DNA of 45,677 nt from Actinomyces vulturis (GTDB lineage Bacteria; Actinomycetota; Actinomycetes; Actinomycetales; Actinomycetaceae). Positions within the stretch are counted from its first letter, which is position 1, and every line of letters begins with the position of its first letter. The stretch is from the NCBI RefSeq assembly GCF_001687305.1, contig NZ_LZRK01000008.1, positions 1-45,677 of the forward strand, read 5' to 3'. Shown here one piece after another: positions 30,481-38,943 of this stretch. The notes below the pieces were generated by a model that made no database searches, was not told the origin of the DNA, and saw only the letters and a list, made by a program, of their open reading frames with translations. The translations under genes were made by a program, and so were the position numbers.

Positions 30481-30651
30481 ATGAGACATAACGCATGGCT
30501 TTATCTAGGAGTTTTTCTAGCCACCACGGCACTCACAATGGCTGTGCTTGGCATAAGCGACCCGCGCGCTGGTAGCGCCACGCTCAAAGTGCTTGTGATG
30601 AGTGGTGCTCTCGTGTGTTTTGCGATCTGGCAGCATCGCACAAGCGATTAA
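30481..30651 (+). CDS. Small membrane protein, 56 aa
   Basis: The start MRHNAWLYLG is set by the CGACCAT-N9 rule rather than by the longest frame. Two membrane helices are predicted (LGVFLATTALTMAVLGI and LKVLVMSGALVCFAIW), with a basic tail. It converges on and overlaps the 3' end of the 199-aa tagged gene by 68 bp. Not recognised. Confidence 0.55.
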   Translation: MRHNAWLYLGVFLATTALTMAVLGISDPRAGSATLKVLVMSGALVCFAIWQHRTSD

Positions 30652-31183
30652 AGTCGTTAGCACACGCAACATCCCAATGCGGAAAGAATGCAACATCGTC
30701 GTCTAAGCCGCGCACAATGCTCACCCCGTCCTCATCAGCCACCGCGTAAACATCAACGCCCACGTATTGACCGGCTTCGCGCTGAACTTGTTCTATGCGT
30801 CGTTGCCTGTTTTCCTGTGCGACGCTGGCAACATGTTCAAGAAGAAGCCGTTGGTCAACATGTCGTTTTTTGACCACCACATGCCCACTTGCTACCAGCG
30901 CAGGATGAGTGTTTTCCAAAAAATCTATGGCAGCACCGATCTGCTCGATGTCTTGCCCCTCAATAGCTGTGACCTCAACGGTCCCATAGTCATCAACCTC
31001 CCAATCGAAACTGGTGATCGATGGAAACATTTCCGATACAGCATTAGACACCATGGCAGTACCCAACACTTTAACTTGTTTCTGGTGATCAATCGTCAGC
31101 ACAGCAACTGGCAAACCTGACGTTTTGGTAGCAAACTTCCCGTCACGTGCACGGTTAATCTTGGACTCATCGAAATTGCTCAT
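30584..31183 (-). CDS. Tagged protein, unknown domain, 199 aa
   Basis: Tag MSNFDESKINRARDGKF with KTSGLPVAVL. A beta-alpha-beta core (FDWEVDDYGTVEVTAIEGQD, then IEQIGAAIDFLENTHPAL) is followed by a charged helix (RQRRIEQVQREAGQY) and a C-terminal part. Possibly related to the 142-aa tagged protein. Its start overlaps the end of a 53-aa gene by 17 bp. Confidence 0.65.
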   Translation of the reverse strand: MSNFDESKINRARDGKFATKTSGLPVAVLTIDHQKQVKVLGTAMVSNAVSEMFPSITSFDWEVDDYGTVEVTAIEGQDIEQIGAAIDFLENTHPALVASGHVVVKKRHVDQRLLLEHVASVAQENRQRRIEQVQREAGQYVGVDVYAVADEDGVSIVRGLDDDVAFFPHWDVACANDFNRLCDAARSQNTREHHSSQAL

Positions 31184-31328
31184 CGTTAACTTTCACGCTT
31201 AAATGTCGTTGTTTGAGAGCGAGCCACACATGATCAGTGGTTGTTGGTCCACATGGGTTTTTCAACACAATGGTTTCGCCATTGACTAAGACTTTGAGTG
31301 CGCCGTCAGGCAGATGAAAAAGTTTCAT
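31167..31328 (-). CDS. Small protein, 53 aa
   Basis: MKLFHLPDGALKVLVNGETI and a further 33 residues. ATG 31328 is exactly 9 nt after CGACCAT, and the stop lies inside the next gene's tag (EQFR, TGA). It looks like a small beta-hairpin protein followed by a helix. The two signals together support it as a real gene. Confidence 0.6.
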   Translation of the reverse strand: MKLFHLPDGALKVLVNGETIVLKNPCGPTTTDHVWLALKQRHLSVKVNDEQFR

Positions 31329-31337
31329 AGTCGATTT

Positions 31338-31344
31338 ATGGTCG
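31338..31344 (-). promoter_or_regulatory. CGACCAT-N9-ATG element
   Basis: TCCGACCATAAATCGACT then ATG 31328, immediately after the stop region of the KTSC gene. Confidence 0.6.
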
Positions 31345-31346
31345 GA

Positions 31347-32690
31347 TCAAGCGACCTGGCTTGAATTTGCCCACCAAAAACGCACCTGCTGCCCTTGAAC
31401 AACAGTGCGGTCAGGTTCAGGCATGCCCGACAAAACCGGATAGGAGTTTTTCAGGTTCTCCCATGCACACTCAGTGTTCTCTGTTTGGTACACCAGTTCT
31501 TCTGCGCGAACACCTTGTGAATCAACGCGTCCGTTAACACTCAACTGTGGTGAACGTGCTGCCTTGAGCAGCGTGGATGAGAAACGGTCATTTTCCAGGC
31601 AGTCAGCCAATTTTTGTGCATCGTTTCCGCTTACGCCGCGCCAGCGTGAGGTTTGAACATCTTTCGGTTTTAAACCTATAGCACCGATACGTGGAGTTTT
31701 CACCATGAAGTTTTCCACGAGTTGAGCAGGATCGGCCTTAACGCGGCGATCACGACGGATGTCAGCGAATGCTGCCCAATAGCCATCATTACCAGTAGTT
31801 GTGGGGTCAGGGACTCTCTTTGGGCACACATGCTTGTCAAAGTAAGAGTTGAATCGACCGCATGTGGGGCATTGTTGAGCTGGAACAGAGGGGGCAGTCC
31901 TGGCCAACTCTTTAGAAAAAATGCGTCCAGGATGATCATCAATGAGGAGGCGGTCATACACGTCTGCCGGTGCTTGATAGCCGTATGCTGATCCGTCTTT
32001 GGTTGCCACGTAGACGGTCTGGTTTGCTGAGTCGTAGGCAACCTCAGAAACAACAGACGATTTCAGCGGCGCAGGCTCACTACCATGTTGAGCATCCTGG
32101 GCGGCAATAACACCAGCCATGTCAGCATATTCATTGAGAGCAAATGAAGGCTTCTCGTTGCCTAAAACCCAGGACACTTGACGAGTCACGTATGAATCAA
32201 ACGGGCTGTCCATGCCCATTGCTTGAGCCTGCCATACGCCGTTTTTGTCACGATGTACGCGCGCCCAACCAGCGATCATGTTTTTCCCGTTGGAAGCAGA
32301 CACGGGAATATCGAATGTTTCTACGCCACTGTCAGCCATGCGGTTGAGAGCAGCGATAGAGGGCATACGAAGGTTCCCCGCCGCACCAGAGTAAGAGTGT
32401 TGATAGGTCTGAACGCCGTTAATCACGCGCTCAATCTTTGGTGCGGGGTTGTCTAAATCAATGGGAGCAGTACGCAAAGCATCTGCCCAGAAGTGTTTGC
32501 GAGAGTTAACCGTGGGACGATTAATGGAGATGGCCGGTGTTTTGCCGCTTTGGGTCAGGTCGTTTTCACGCTGAAGACGGATTTTTTCATAGAACTGACC
32601 CAAACTTGCCTGTGGTGCCCCCGCCTTCCGACCGGCAAACTTGCCTTGGGCATCACGAATGATGTCTGCTTCATTGAATGTGTGGCTCAT
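31347..32690 (-). CDS. Tagged KTSC-domain and zinc-finger protein, 447 aa
   Basis: A diverged tag (FNEADIIRDAQGKFAGRKAG with APQASL). The middle (about 215-265) reads VAYDSANQTVYVATKDGSAY, YGYQAPADVYDRLL and GRIFSKEL, matching the KTSC domain, a small fold often found in nucleic-acid proteins. A CPTCGRFNSYFDKHVCPKR zinc finger follows. The N-terminal half has YSGAAGNLRMPS and a beta-rich block, not assigned. A nucleic-acid role is inferred. CCGCACAG precedes the start. Confidence 0.65.
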   Translation of the reverse strand: MSHTFNEADIIRDAQGKFAGRKAGAPQASLGQFYEKIRLQRENDLTQSGKTPAISINRPTVNSRKHFWADALRTAPIDLDNPAPKIERVINGVQTYQHSYSGAAGNLRMPSIAALNRMADSGVETFDIPVSASNGKNMIAGWARVHRDKNGVWQAQAMGMDSPFDSYVTRQVSWVLGNEKPSFALNEYADMAGVIAAQDAQHGSEPAPLKSSVVSEVAYDSANQTVYVATKDGSAYGYQAPADVYDRLLIDDHPGRIFSKELARTAPSVPAQQCPTCGRFNSYFDKHVCPKRVPDPTTTGNDGYWAAFADIRRDRRVKADPAQLVENFMVKTPRIGAIGLKPKDVQTSRWRGVSGNDAQKLADCLENDRFSSTLLKAARSPQLSVNGRVDSQGVRAEELVYQTENTECAWENLKNSYPVLSGMPEPDRTVVQGQQVRFWWANSSQVA

Positions 32691-32715
32691 ACCCTTCTAC
32701 TGTGCGGATATGTGC

Positions 32716-33135
32716 TCACTCTTGTTTAGATTGCAGGACACCAGCATCAAGCAAAGACGACACCAGGTTCATCTCCGTTGACGGATCAATGGCAATCACG
32801 TTGCCTTCGGGGAGTGGAATATCACTATATGGTGCATAGAACGTGGCAATGACATAGAGGGGAATGTCATGACCCCACTGCGCAACCACACCGGTTCCAC
32901 GCACAGACAGTGCACGTCGCACATCATCTGGGTAGATGGCCACCTCGTATGAATCAATAGAGTTGGCTTGCAAAGCTTCAACAACCTGCTTAGCAAAACG
33001 GTGTCGCAGGGCATAAGCAGCCTTTTCATCTACTCCACCGTCAATGTCGTAGTCAGCAATCAGTTCGCTGAGAACCTGACGCGGAGAGTCATAGAAGACG
33101 TTCTGGCCGTCTTGGCTTACGAGGGTAATGAACAT
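32716..33135 (-). CDS. Hypothetical protein, 139 aa
   Basis: Not recognised. ATG 33135 with GGAG before it is preferred over an upstream TTG. Helical N-terminal half (AAYALRHRFAKQVVEAL), then a beta-rich C-terminal half. Soluble. Preceded by a CGACTAT variant at the end of the 175-aa gene. Confidence 0.62.
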   Translation of the reverse strand: MFITLVSQDGQNVFYDSPRQVLSELIADYDIDGGVDEKAAYALRHRFAKQVVEALQANSIDSYEVAIYPDDVRRALSVRGTGVVAQWGHDIPLYVIATFYAPYSDIPLPEGNVIAIDPSTEMNLVSSLLDAGVLQSKQE

Positions 33136-33171
33136 GTTTATCTCCAAGAAAAGAGGATATAGGACAATGTT

Positions 33172-33699
33172 TTAATAGTCGGATTCGGATGCACTTTTGA
33201 CATATCCAAGCAGTGCTAACGCTTCAAAATCGCCGTTCGATGTCATTTTTTGCACGAGAGAGTTGAATTCTTCACTGGTGATCGACAGTTTTTTGACTCG
33301 ACTATCACCGGCTAGACACAAAGTGTGCACGATAACCATCCGAGCGCGCTTGGAGAGTGTGTCAAAATTGGCTTGAACATCTTCGAACACCGCATGACTG
33401 TCAAAATCGTTGAAAGCCATATAAATGACTGCGTTTTCAAGCACAGTCTCTGGTGCAAGTAGAGGACCATTGCTGTGCGTAGACCCTAATAAAACGTCAA
33501 GCCATTTTTCACGCATGGGTAATTGAATGTCTTGACACGCCTGACTAACCATCTCGGTGGTTTTGACACGCCAAACCAGATCCATTGCCCCTAAACAATT
33601 CGTCAAAGCTTGCTGGCAGTTAACAACACAAAACTGTGTTTTTCTCCCCAGACAATAGGCCGTTGCTGCATACAAGGTTTCAGATTTCAGTTTCAGCAT
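33172..33699 (-). CDS. Hypothetical protein, 175 aa
   Basis: Not recognised. ATG 33699 (a GTG one codon earlier is possible) lies 20 nt inside the end of the FtsK-like gene. Several cysteines in the first third (YCLGRKTQFCVVNCQQALTNC), then a helical body. Translational coupling suggests a role with the translocase. Confidence 0.6.
   Translation of the reverse strand: MLKLKSETLYAATAYCLGRKTQFCVVNCQQALTNCLGAMDLVWRVKTTEMVSQACQDIQLPMREKWLDVLLGSTHSNGPLLAPETVLENAVIYMAFNDFDSHAVFEDVQANFDTLSKRARMVIVHTLCLAGDSRVKKLSITSEEFNSLVQKMTSNGDFEALALLGYVKSASESDY
33175..33181 (-). promoter_or_regulatory. CGACTAT variant element
   Basis: TCCGACTATTAAAACATT on the minus strand, encoding the last residues (SDY, TAA) of the upstream gene. 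No start codon follows at 9 nt; the gene starts 39 nt downstream behind GGAG. Confidence 0.4.
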
Positions 33700-35407
33700 C
33701 ACGCTTCTTCGCTTTCAATAGCGCTGCACTCATTGCTAAGTCATGACTGGCTTTGGCTGCACCGCGCAACTCAGGCTCACTACCATCTGTATAGCCATAG
33801 CCCTCCACTTCTGCGCGAGAGGTGGCTTCATAACTGGACCCGTAATCGTCAAGAGAGGGCACAATTCGCGCAATGTCAGTGGCACTGGGACGAGAGTTTT
33901 CACTTGTGGGAAGCCCAAGTTTGCGCAGGTTCTCCTGAAACTCGTTAACGGAAGCAAAGTAGGACTTGAACACCCCTGGACGTGCGCCTTCAAAATCGAA
34001 GGCTCCACAACCACGGCTGATATTTTCATCGCTACGAATGTATTCGGGAACGACAGGAACAGCAGTCTCATCGGGGAAAATCAGGTTTCGCTGGCTCTTT
34101 GACGCTCGCGAACCAAGCAGCATTTTGTTTTGCAGGTTGATACGAACATTGGGACCAAGGCCAGTGGACGATGATGCCACCTGTGTACCGAGCAAAAGGC
34201 CGATACCGACGAAGCGCAACTCGGCAGTAATGCGCATGATATAGCGCTTCAGCATGGTTTTTTTGAGGTTTTCCTCCTGTGCCTCGATACGCAAAGGGTG
34301 GTCTTTAGGCAACATCTTTGGTTCTTCGACAGCAGAAAGCAGGCCAGTGACCTCATCGCACACAATGGAGTGTGGAACAACCTCATCTTCAACGTCGATA
34401 GGCAGATCGCGATAGTTGGTCACTCCATACTTTTTCAGCAGCGCTGAGCGTCTATCGCCTTCCTCCATGATCAGCCCCAGTACGGTGACTGCTTCATCGA
34501 GGTTTTCACACCCCCACCCCATGTTGGGGGTTAGCCATGGGCGCACCCAGGCAAAGTCCACGCTTTTAGCCGGAAGGTCAATGATTGACAATCGGAAACC
34601 GCGAGAAAGCCAGCCATAGATTGCGGCGTTCATGGTGACAGATTTACCTGCACCAGACAGGCCTCCAACTTGAGTGTGTACGCCGTTAACAAAATTCAGG
34701 TTGCACATCGTATTGGGCTTATCACCACGGGTTGCCAGTGTCACGCCAATAGGAATGTCTGCCCAATCTTTGTTTTTGAGTGTGAAGCGCGGAGTGGGAG
34801 CGTCAAACGGATATTTGTAGATCGGTTCAAAAATTGGCAACTCACCTTTACGGATCTGCATGGTGAGTTTGGGTGCGTCAACATCAAAAACCCAACCGGG
34901 CTTGCCAATAATGGTGGTGACTGCTTCTTCAAGTTTCTTATCATGGCGTGAAGCGGAATAGACCGTCGGCAGGTCCACATTGAAGCCACCTTTCACCTGT
35001 TTTACTCCCACATCCCATGGCTTGACAGAAAGTGCGTTAGCCAGTGCCAGGCGTGCACGCAACTCTGAGGGATTGAGTTTGGCAACATGAGCCACTTTCC
35101 CATAGGGGTCAAACTTAACCATGGTGAAACCCTCATAGATTTCTTCCAAGGTTTTTGCTTGAGCCGGACCGTCAGAAGGCTTGACCGTTTCTGGTAGGCG
35201 AATAATCTTGTGATCGCCCTGATCTTCGACGGTGGAGACAGATGTGGTGGAAACAAAAATGGCTTCACGCTTAGTCATGTCAATGGACTCTAAACGCCAG
35301 TCAGATCCGAGTTTTTCACGCACTTTGCGCTCTAATGCCCCACTTTGCTTTTCAGGATCGGTAAATGATGCAGGGAGTCGAACAGGCTGAATTTTTCTTG
35401 CGCTCAT
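33680..35407 (-). CDS. FtsK/TraB-like DNA translocase, 575 aa
   Basis: Walker A GGLSGAGKSVTMN (about residue 250), Walker B HSIVCDEVTGLL (about 345), and GLLLGTQVASSS as the following sensor-type strand. These define an FtsK/SpoIIIE ATPase. There is no membrane segment, unlike chromosomal FtsK. Actinobacterial plasmids use one such hexameric motor (TraB/TraSA) to move double-stranded DNA between mycelia or cells, so conjugation or segregation is the likely role. It overlaps the 115-aa gene by 4 nt. Confidence 0.82.
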   Translation of the reverse strand: MSARKIQPVRLPASFTDPEKQSGALERKVREKLGSDWRLESIDMTKREAIFVSTTSVSTVEDQGDHKIIRLPETVKPSDGPAQAKTLEEIYEGFTMVKFDPYGKVAHVAKLNPSELRARLALANALSVKPWDVGVKQVKGGFNVDLPTVYSASRHDKKLEEAVTTIIGKPGWVFDVDAPKLTMQIRKGELPIFEPIYKYPFDAPTPRFTLKNKDWADIPIGVTLATRGDKPNTMCNLNFVNGVHTQVGGLSGAGKSVTMNAAIYGWLSRGFRLSIIDLPAKSVDFAWVRPWLTPNMGWGCENLDEAVTVLGLIMEEGDRRSALLKKYGVTNYRDLPIDVEDEVVPHSIVCDEVTGLLSAVEEPKMLPKDHPLRIEAQEENLKKTMLKRYIMRITAELRFVGIGLLLGTQVASSSTGLGPNVRINLQNKMLLGSRASKSQRNLIFPDETAVPVVPEYIRSDENISRGCGAFDFEGARPGVFKSYFASVNEFQENLRKLGLPTSENSRPSATDIARIVPSLDDYGSSYEATSRAEVEGYGYTDGSEPELRGAAKASHDLAMSAALLKAKKRDAETEI

Positions 35408-35751
35408 TTTTCATCTCCAACCCGTGCTCTACCAGCCCACACGATTTCTCCACGGCACAGATCGGACAGGGTACACCGTTTAGGCAGTGACGTTGAGGGG
35501 GTGCGTGTGTAGGCTTTTCCACAGTTGTCACACACAGCCAGTGTTGCTTCCGGCTTCAAGGTGAGTCGATCAAGGTGGTATCGGGACTTAATCAGCAGTT
35601 CGCGTTGTTCATCGCTCAACGAGGCCACAGAGGCAAAGTTTTTTAGTTCAGCAAAAGTTTTTGCGCCAGTGGCTCGCATTAGTGCCATTGCGATACAACT
35701 GGCTCGACTAAGACCAGGTGCATCGGTGTTTTTTTCAATAACAATCTTCAT
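35404..35751 (-). CDS. Zinc-ribbon small protein, 115 aa
   Basis: The helical N-terminal part (SRASCIAMALMRATGAKTFAE) is followed by CDNCGKAYTRTPSTSLPKRC and a fourth Cys six residues on, giving four likely zinc ligands. Possibly a DNA-binding accessory of the translocase, with which it shares a 4-nt overlap. Family not recognised. Confidence 0.65.
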   Translation of the reverse strand: MKIVIEKNTDAPGLSRASCIAMALMRATGAKTFAELKNFASVASLSDEQRELLIKSRYHLDRLTLKPEATLAVCDNCGKAYTRTPSTSLPKRCTLSDLCRGEIVWAGRARVGDEK

Positions 35752-35757
35752 AACGCT

Positions 35758-35764
35758 CTACTAG
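35758..35764 (-). promoter_or_regulatory. CTAGTAG element of the translocase unit
   Basis: TCCTAGTAGAGCGTT then ATG 35751; spacing 6 nt. The TAG inside the motif is also the stop of the 156-aa gene. Confidence 0.5.
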
Positions 35765-36231
35765 GACAGGCCGATGATGTCTGCGGCAATGTCAGAAAAA
35801 TCGCCTGCTAACGTGGACAAAGAAAAATCTGCGCTACGCTGCTTATCAAACCGCCATGCTTCAATACGGTTGTTCACCGCTTCTTTTTCAATAAAAATGC
35901 TCAGTGCCTCTTTAGCCTGATCTGCGGAATAACCTGACGAAACAAAGCCCTTGTTTTCGACTCGGCCACACATTTGCACGCTCTCACCGCTGAAAAATAA
36001 GCACATGTAGTGGTTGTCTTTGCCTGGTGAGATTGCGCCAGCCACAACGCGGGTGTCACGAAAAGCAACGAGGGCGCGAGCAAGATCCTCTTGGCTCACG
36101 CTGTTGTCGTCGATAGCAAAAATGGTGCACGAGTTTGAATTTTTAGGCTTGAGCCTGTCAACAACAAAGTCTGGGCAAAAGCAGTTAATGACGGCTTCAA
36201 CGCCTTCACCGTCTGTTTGTATTGTGATCAT
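35761..36231 (-). CDS. Hypothetical protein, 156 aa
   Basis: Not recognised. Alpha/beta protein with beta strands at MITIQTDGEGVEAVINCF and MCLFFSGESVQMCGRV and helices between. It overlaps the helicase gene by 4 nt and is the last gene of that unit. Cotranscription suggests a replication or repair accessory. Confidence 0.62.
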   Translation of the reverse strand: MITIQTDGEGVEAVINCFCPDFVVDRLKPKNSNSCTIFAIDDNSVSQEDLARALVAFRDTRVVAGAISPGKDNHYMCLFFSGESVQMCGRVENKGFVSSGYSADQAKEALSIFIEKEAVNNRIEAWRFDKQRSADFSLSTLAGDFSDIAADIIGLS

Positions 36232-38231
36232 CGTTTCTCCATCCGCTCTTTGACCATAGAGGTCAGCAACTCCCGTGCACTCAATGAATAGTCGTAACCG
36301 GCCATCATGTTGTCTGATGAGTAAGCGATGGCGTTGAGCGTTGCACCTTTGCGCAAAAGAACGTTGTTAATGTGCTCATCAAGAGTTTTGGTGGCAATGA
36401 GCATGTGAGAGATCACTGGGCGTTTTTGCCCGATACGCCAGGCGCGTGCAATTGCTTGAGCAATAATGGCCGGAGTCCATTCTTGTTCGACAAAAATCAT
36501 GTCTGAGCACGCAGTCAAAGTAATTGAAGCGTTGGCTGCTCCGATAGAGGCCACCAGCACGCCGATTTTTCCAGCCTGAAAGTCTTTCACGATGCTATCG
36601 CGCTGCGCTTTAGACGTTGCCCCGCTATAGACGGCAACATGTTGACATTCCTCTTTTGCCTTCGTATTCATGGCCAGACCAACGTCTTTATGGTGAACCC
36701 AGACAATCAATGGACGGTCATAGTAGCCATCCACAGGCGGGTTGTTCGATAGGTGCTCGGCAATCATCTGCTTGGCATGGTCAATCTTTGATAATCCTGC
36801 GCCGTTTCGAAGCATGGTGATCAATGAAAGATTCGATTGAACAAAGTCAGTGATGTCTTGGTTGTTTAAATCTTTGCCCACTTGACGTAAGTAGTCATCA
36901 ATTTTTTCAATGACCTGTTTGTGGCAGTCACGGTAGATCTTGGTGTCTACGTCAATAGAGTCGTGACTGATCATCCTGGGGGGAAGTTTGCTAGAACCGT
37001 CGTCGTTAACAAGGGCTTGGTCTTTTGTGCGACGGACCCATACGAGTTGGTCAAGTAGAAGCGAGAGTTCTTTGAGGTTTCGTTTACGTGGTTCCCATGA
37101 GCCAAAGGGTGTGCGGAAGCAGTAGCGGCGCATGAAGCCTGCATAGCCATTGAAGACGCGCTGAAGATCGCCTGTGTAGTCTAATTGCGCGGCCAGTTGA
37201 GCCGGACCGCTCATCATGGGAGTTCCAGAGATTGCCCAGTGTGGACCGTCAATTGTTTTTGCTATGGCTCGCACCGCCTTACTGCGCATGGATGCATAGT
37301 TCATGAGCATGTGTGCCTCATCAACAATGCAGCAATCTGGTTGCCAGTCAATAACACGCTCTTTCAAGCCTTGACGACGCGAAAGCATGTCCATGGAGAC
37401 AATGGTTAAGCCGTCATGATCTAAAAGTGGCTCTTTGCGACCAGAAACAATGGTGCGGATTGGTCCGACATTTTCTTCAAATCCACACAGGTGAGCTTCT
37501 TTCTCCCACACGCTCAGGGCTGCCGCTGGGCAGGCTATCAAGATTCGTTTGCGTCCAGTGATCGCGGCTGCTGCGAGAGTCTGGACGGTTTTGCCCAATC
37601 CCATCTCATCAGCAATGTAATTAACTGAATTGGCCAGTGCCCAGGCTCCGTTTTTTTGATAGTCGAACAAGTCCATACCAAACCACTGTGGCAAACCGAG
37701 ATCTCGCCCCAAATCTTTGCCAGCGTGCATGGCTTCAACCAGCATGGGATCTGGTGTGGGACGAGAAAACTTTCTGTTTTTAAGTGCCTTTTTTAAAGCA
37801 GCGTTCATGATGAAGTTTTCTTCTAACGTTGTCCCATCAATGTTAAAAAACTCATCAACTGTTGTCATAAAGTATCGTTTATTTTTATCCCATTGTGCGC
37901 CGGGTAAAAGGTTTGCTACATATTCGAAGCCGCGTAGGCGTGGACGCACAAGAACGTTTCCACTGTCGAATAAAAAAGCGCATGGATCAATGAGTTCATC
38001 AATGTCATACTCCGCTAATTCACTTTCTTTATCAATAGTGATTTGAAAACGATTAGACTTGAGCCATTTTTCAGGGTTGTCCCCTATTCCGTCGGCAATC
38101 CAGTTTTTATTTTTTGAATCAAAATAGCGTCCCGGTAATTGTCGCACTTTTGCATCCACTGAGGATCGCCAGGGGTAGGTGAGGACGAATTTTGGGTGTG
38201 TGTACGTGCCGGTGAGCAGTGCATGATTCAT
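36228..38231 (-). CDS. SNF2-family helicase, SMARCAL1/HARP-like, 667 aa
   Basis: An N-terminal LPGRYFDSKNKNWI segment resembles a HARP motif. Then come the SNF2 motifs: Q-type LFDYQKNGA, Walker A ADEMGLGKTVQ (about 208), DEAH in CCIVDEAHML (about 304), SGTPMM, and motif VI IARAWRIGQKRPV near the end. Such proteins anneal or remodel branched DNA at forks. On this element it may serve replication or recombination. ATG 38231 is 9 nt after CGACCAT, and it is the first gene of its unit. Confidence 0.88.
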   Translation of the reverse strand: MNHALLTGTYTHPKFVLTYPWRSSVDAKVRQLPGRYFDSKNKNWIADGIGDNPEKWLKSNRFQITIDKESELAEYDIDELIDPCAFLFDSGNVLVRPRLRGFEYVANLLPGAQWDKNKRYFMTTVDEFFNIDGTTLEENFIMNAALKKALKNRKFSRPTPDPMLVEAMHAGKDLGRDLGLPQWFGMDLFDYQKNGAWALANSVNYIADEMGLGKTVQTLAAAAITGRKRILIACPAAALSVWEKEAHLCGFEENVGPIRTIVSGRKEPLLDHDGLTIVSMDMLSRRQGLKERVIDWQPDCCIVDEAHMLMNYASMRSKAVRAIAKTIDGPHWAISGTPMMSGPAQLAAQLDYTGDLQRVFNGYAGFMRRYCFRTPFGSWEPRKRNLKELSLLLDQLVWVRRTKDQALVNDDGSSKLPPRMISHDSIDVDTKIYRDCHKQVIEKIDDYLRQVGKDLNNQDITDFVQSNLSLITMLRNGAGLSKIDHAKQMIAEHLSNNPPVDGYYDRPLIVWVHHKDVGLAMNTKAKEECQHVAVYSGATSKAQRDSIVKDFQAGKIGVLVASIGAANASITLTACSDMIFVEQEWTPAIIAQAIARAWRIGQKRPVISHMLIATKTLDEHINNVLLRKGATLNAIAYSSDNMMAGYDYSLSARELLTSMVKERMEKR

Positions 38232-38240
38232 GCTTCATGA

Positions 38241-38247
38241 ATGGTCG
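38241..38247 (-). promoter_or_regulatory. CGACCAT-N9-ATG element of the helicase gene
   Basis: TCCGACCATTCATGAAGC then ATG 38231. The first signal on the minus strand after the large intergenic region, so it heads the minus-strand gene block. Confidence 0.6.
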
Positions 38248-38758
38248 GAGGCTCCAACTGAAACTTTTTTGGCTCACAACCCAAATGTGATGCAGGACAA
38301 CTTACTGTGACAGCCGTTACAGTTGCATAGTCTTGTTGCACGCGTATTTCATGGAGTTTCAGGGCCGTGAAACCACTTTTTCGTTCGTATATCAACGAAA
38401 AGTGGAGGTCGTTTCCAGTTTCACGTTTCTCAGGTAAATACATGTATAGAGAGAAGGAAGAGAAGTGGTAGAAGTACTTCTCCTACTTCTTTCTCTATCT
38501 ATATATATATTATTTTTTGAAACTTGAAATAATAATAATAATAGAGAGAGTAATCAGCGAGATTCCAACAAAAAGTCTGGTTTCACGTTTCAGCCAAAAC
38601 TTGAGATCAAGTGTAACCAGGCAGGCTTTTTGCCTACTTTTCGTTGCAGTCTCAACATGAAACTCATTTGAGGGGCTTGGATCGTCTTTTTCGCCCCGTT
38701 TGCAGACTCGGAACCGACGCAGGTCACTATGGCCGATAAGCACACTCTAAGCCACGTA

Positions 38759-38815
38759 GAGCGACTTTTAGAGCCACTTGGCTATCGGTGTAGGGTAAGG
38801 CTCTAAAAGTGGCTC
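38759..38815. repeat. 17-bp inverted repeat with one mismatch
   Basis: 38759-38775 pairs with 38799-38815 across a 23-nt loop. CTCTAAAAGTGGCTC is the core. It is not followed by a T-run, so it is more likely a protein site, transfer nick region or origin hairpin than a terminator. Confidence 0.7.
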
Positions 38816-38896
38816 AGTTTTCCTGCTAGACCCCTTAACGGGCATGTTGCGTTTTTGAGCAAGGCGGAGAAAACCAGCCAGCGCAAGGGCTTTCAG

Positions 38897-38943
38897 AAAA
38901 TATGTAGGCTCATACCCCTACGGGGTATGAGCCTACATATTTT
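38897..38943. terminator. Perfect 22-bp hairpin with 3-nt loop
   Basis: 38897-38918 is the exact complement of 38922-38943, with A-run on the left and T-run on the right. It would terminate in both directions. The length and perfection also suit a cruciform or single-strand origin. Confidence 0.8.

Noticed and set aside
38228-38443. 71-codon open frame before the SNF2 gene
   Set aside because: It spans the GTTTCA repeats and an inverted repeat, ends over a CGACCAT element, and has no ribosome binding site or recognisable composition.
38510-38743. 77-codon open frame with a hydrophobic end
   Set aside because: The hydrophobic run (poly-Ile) comes from the AAT-repeat tract. No start signal is seen, and the frame lies in the candidate origin.
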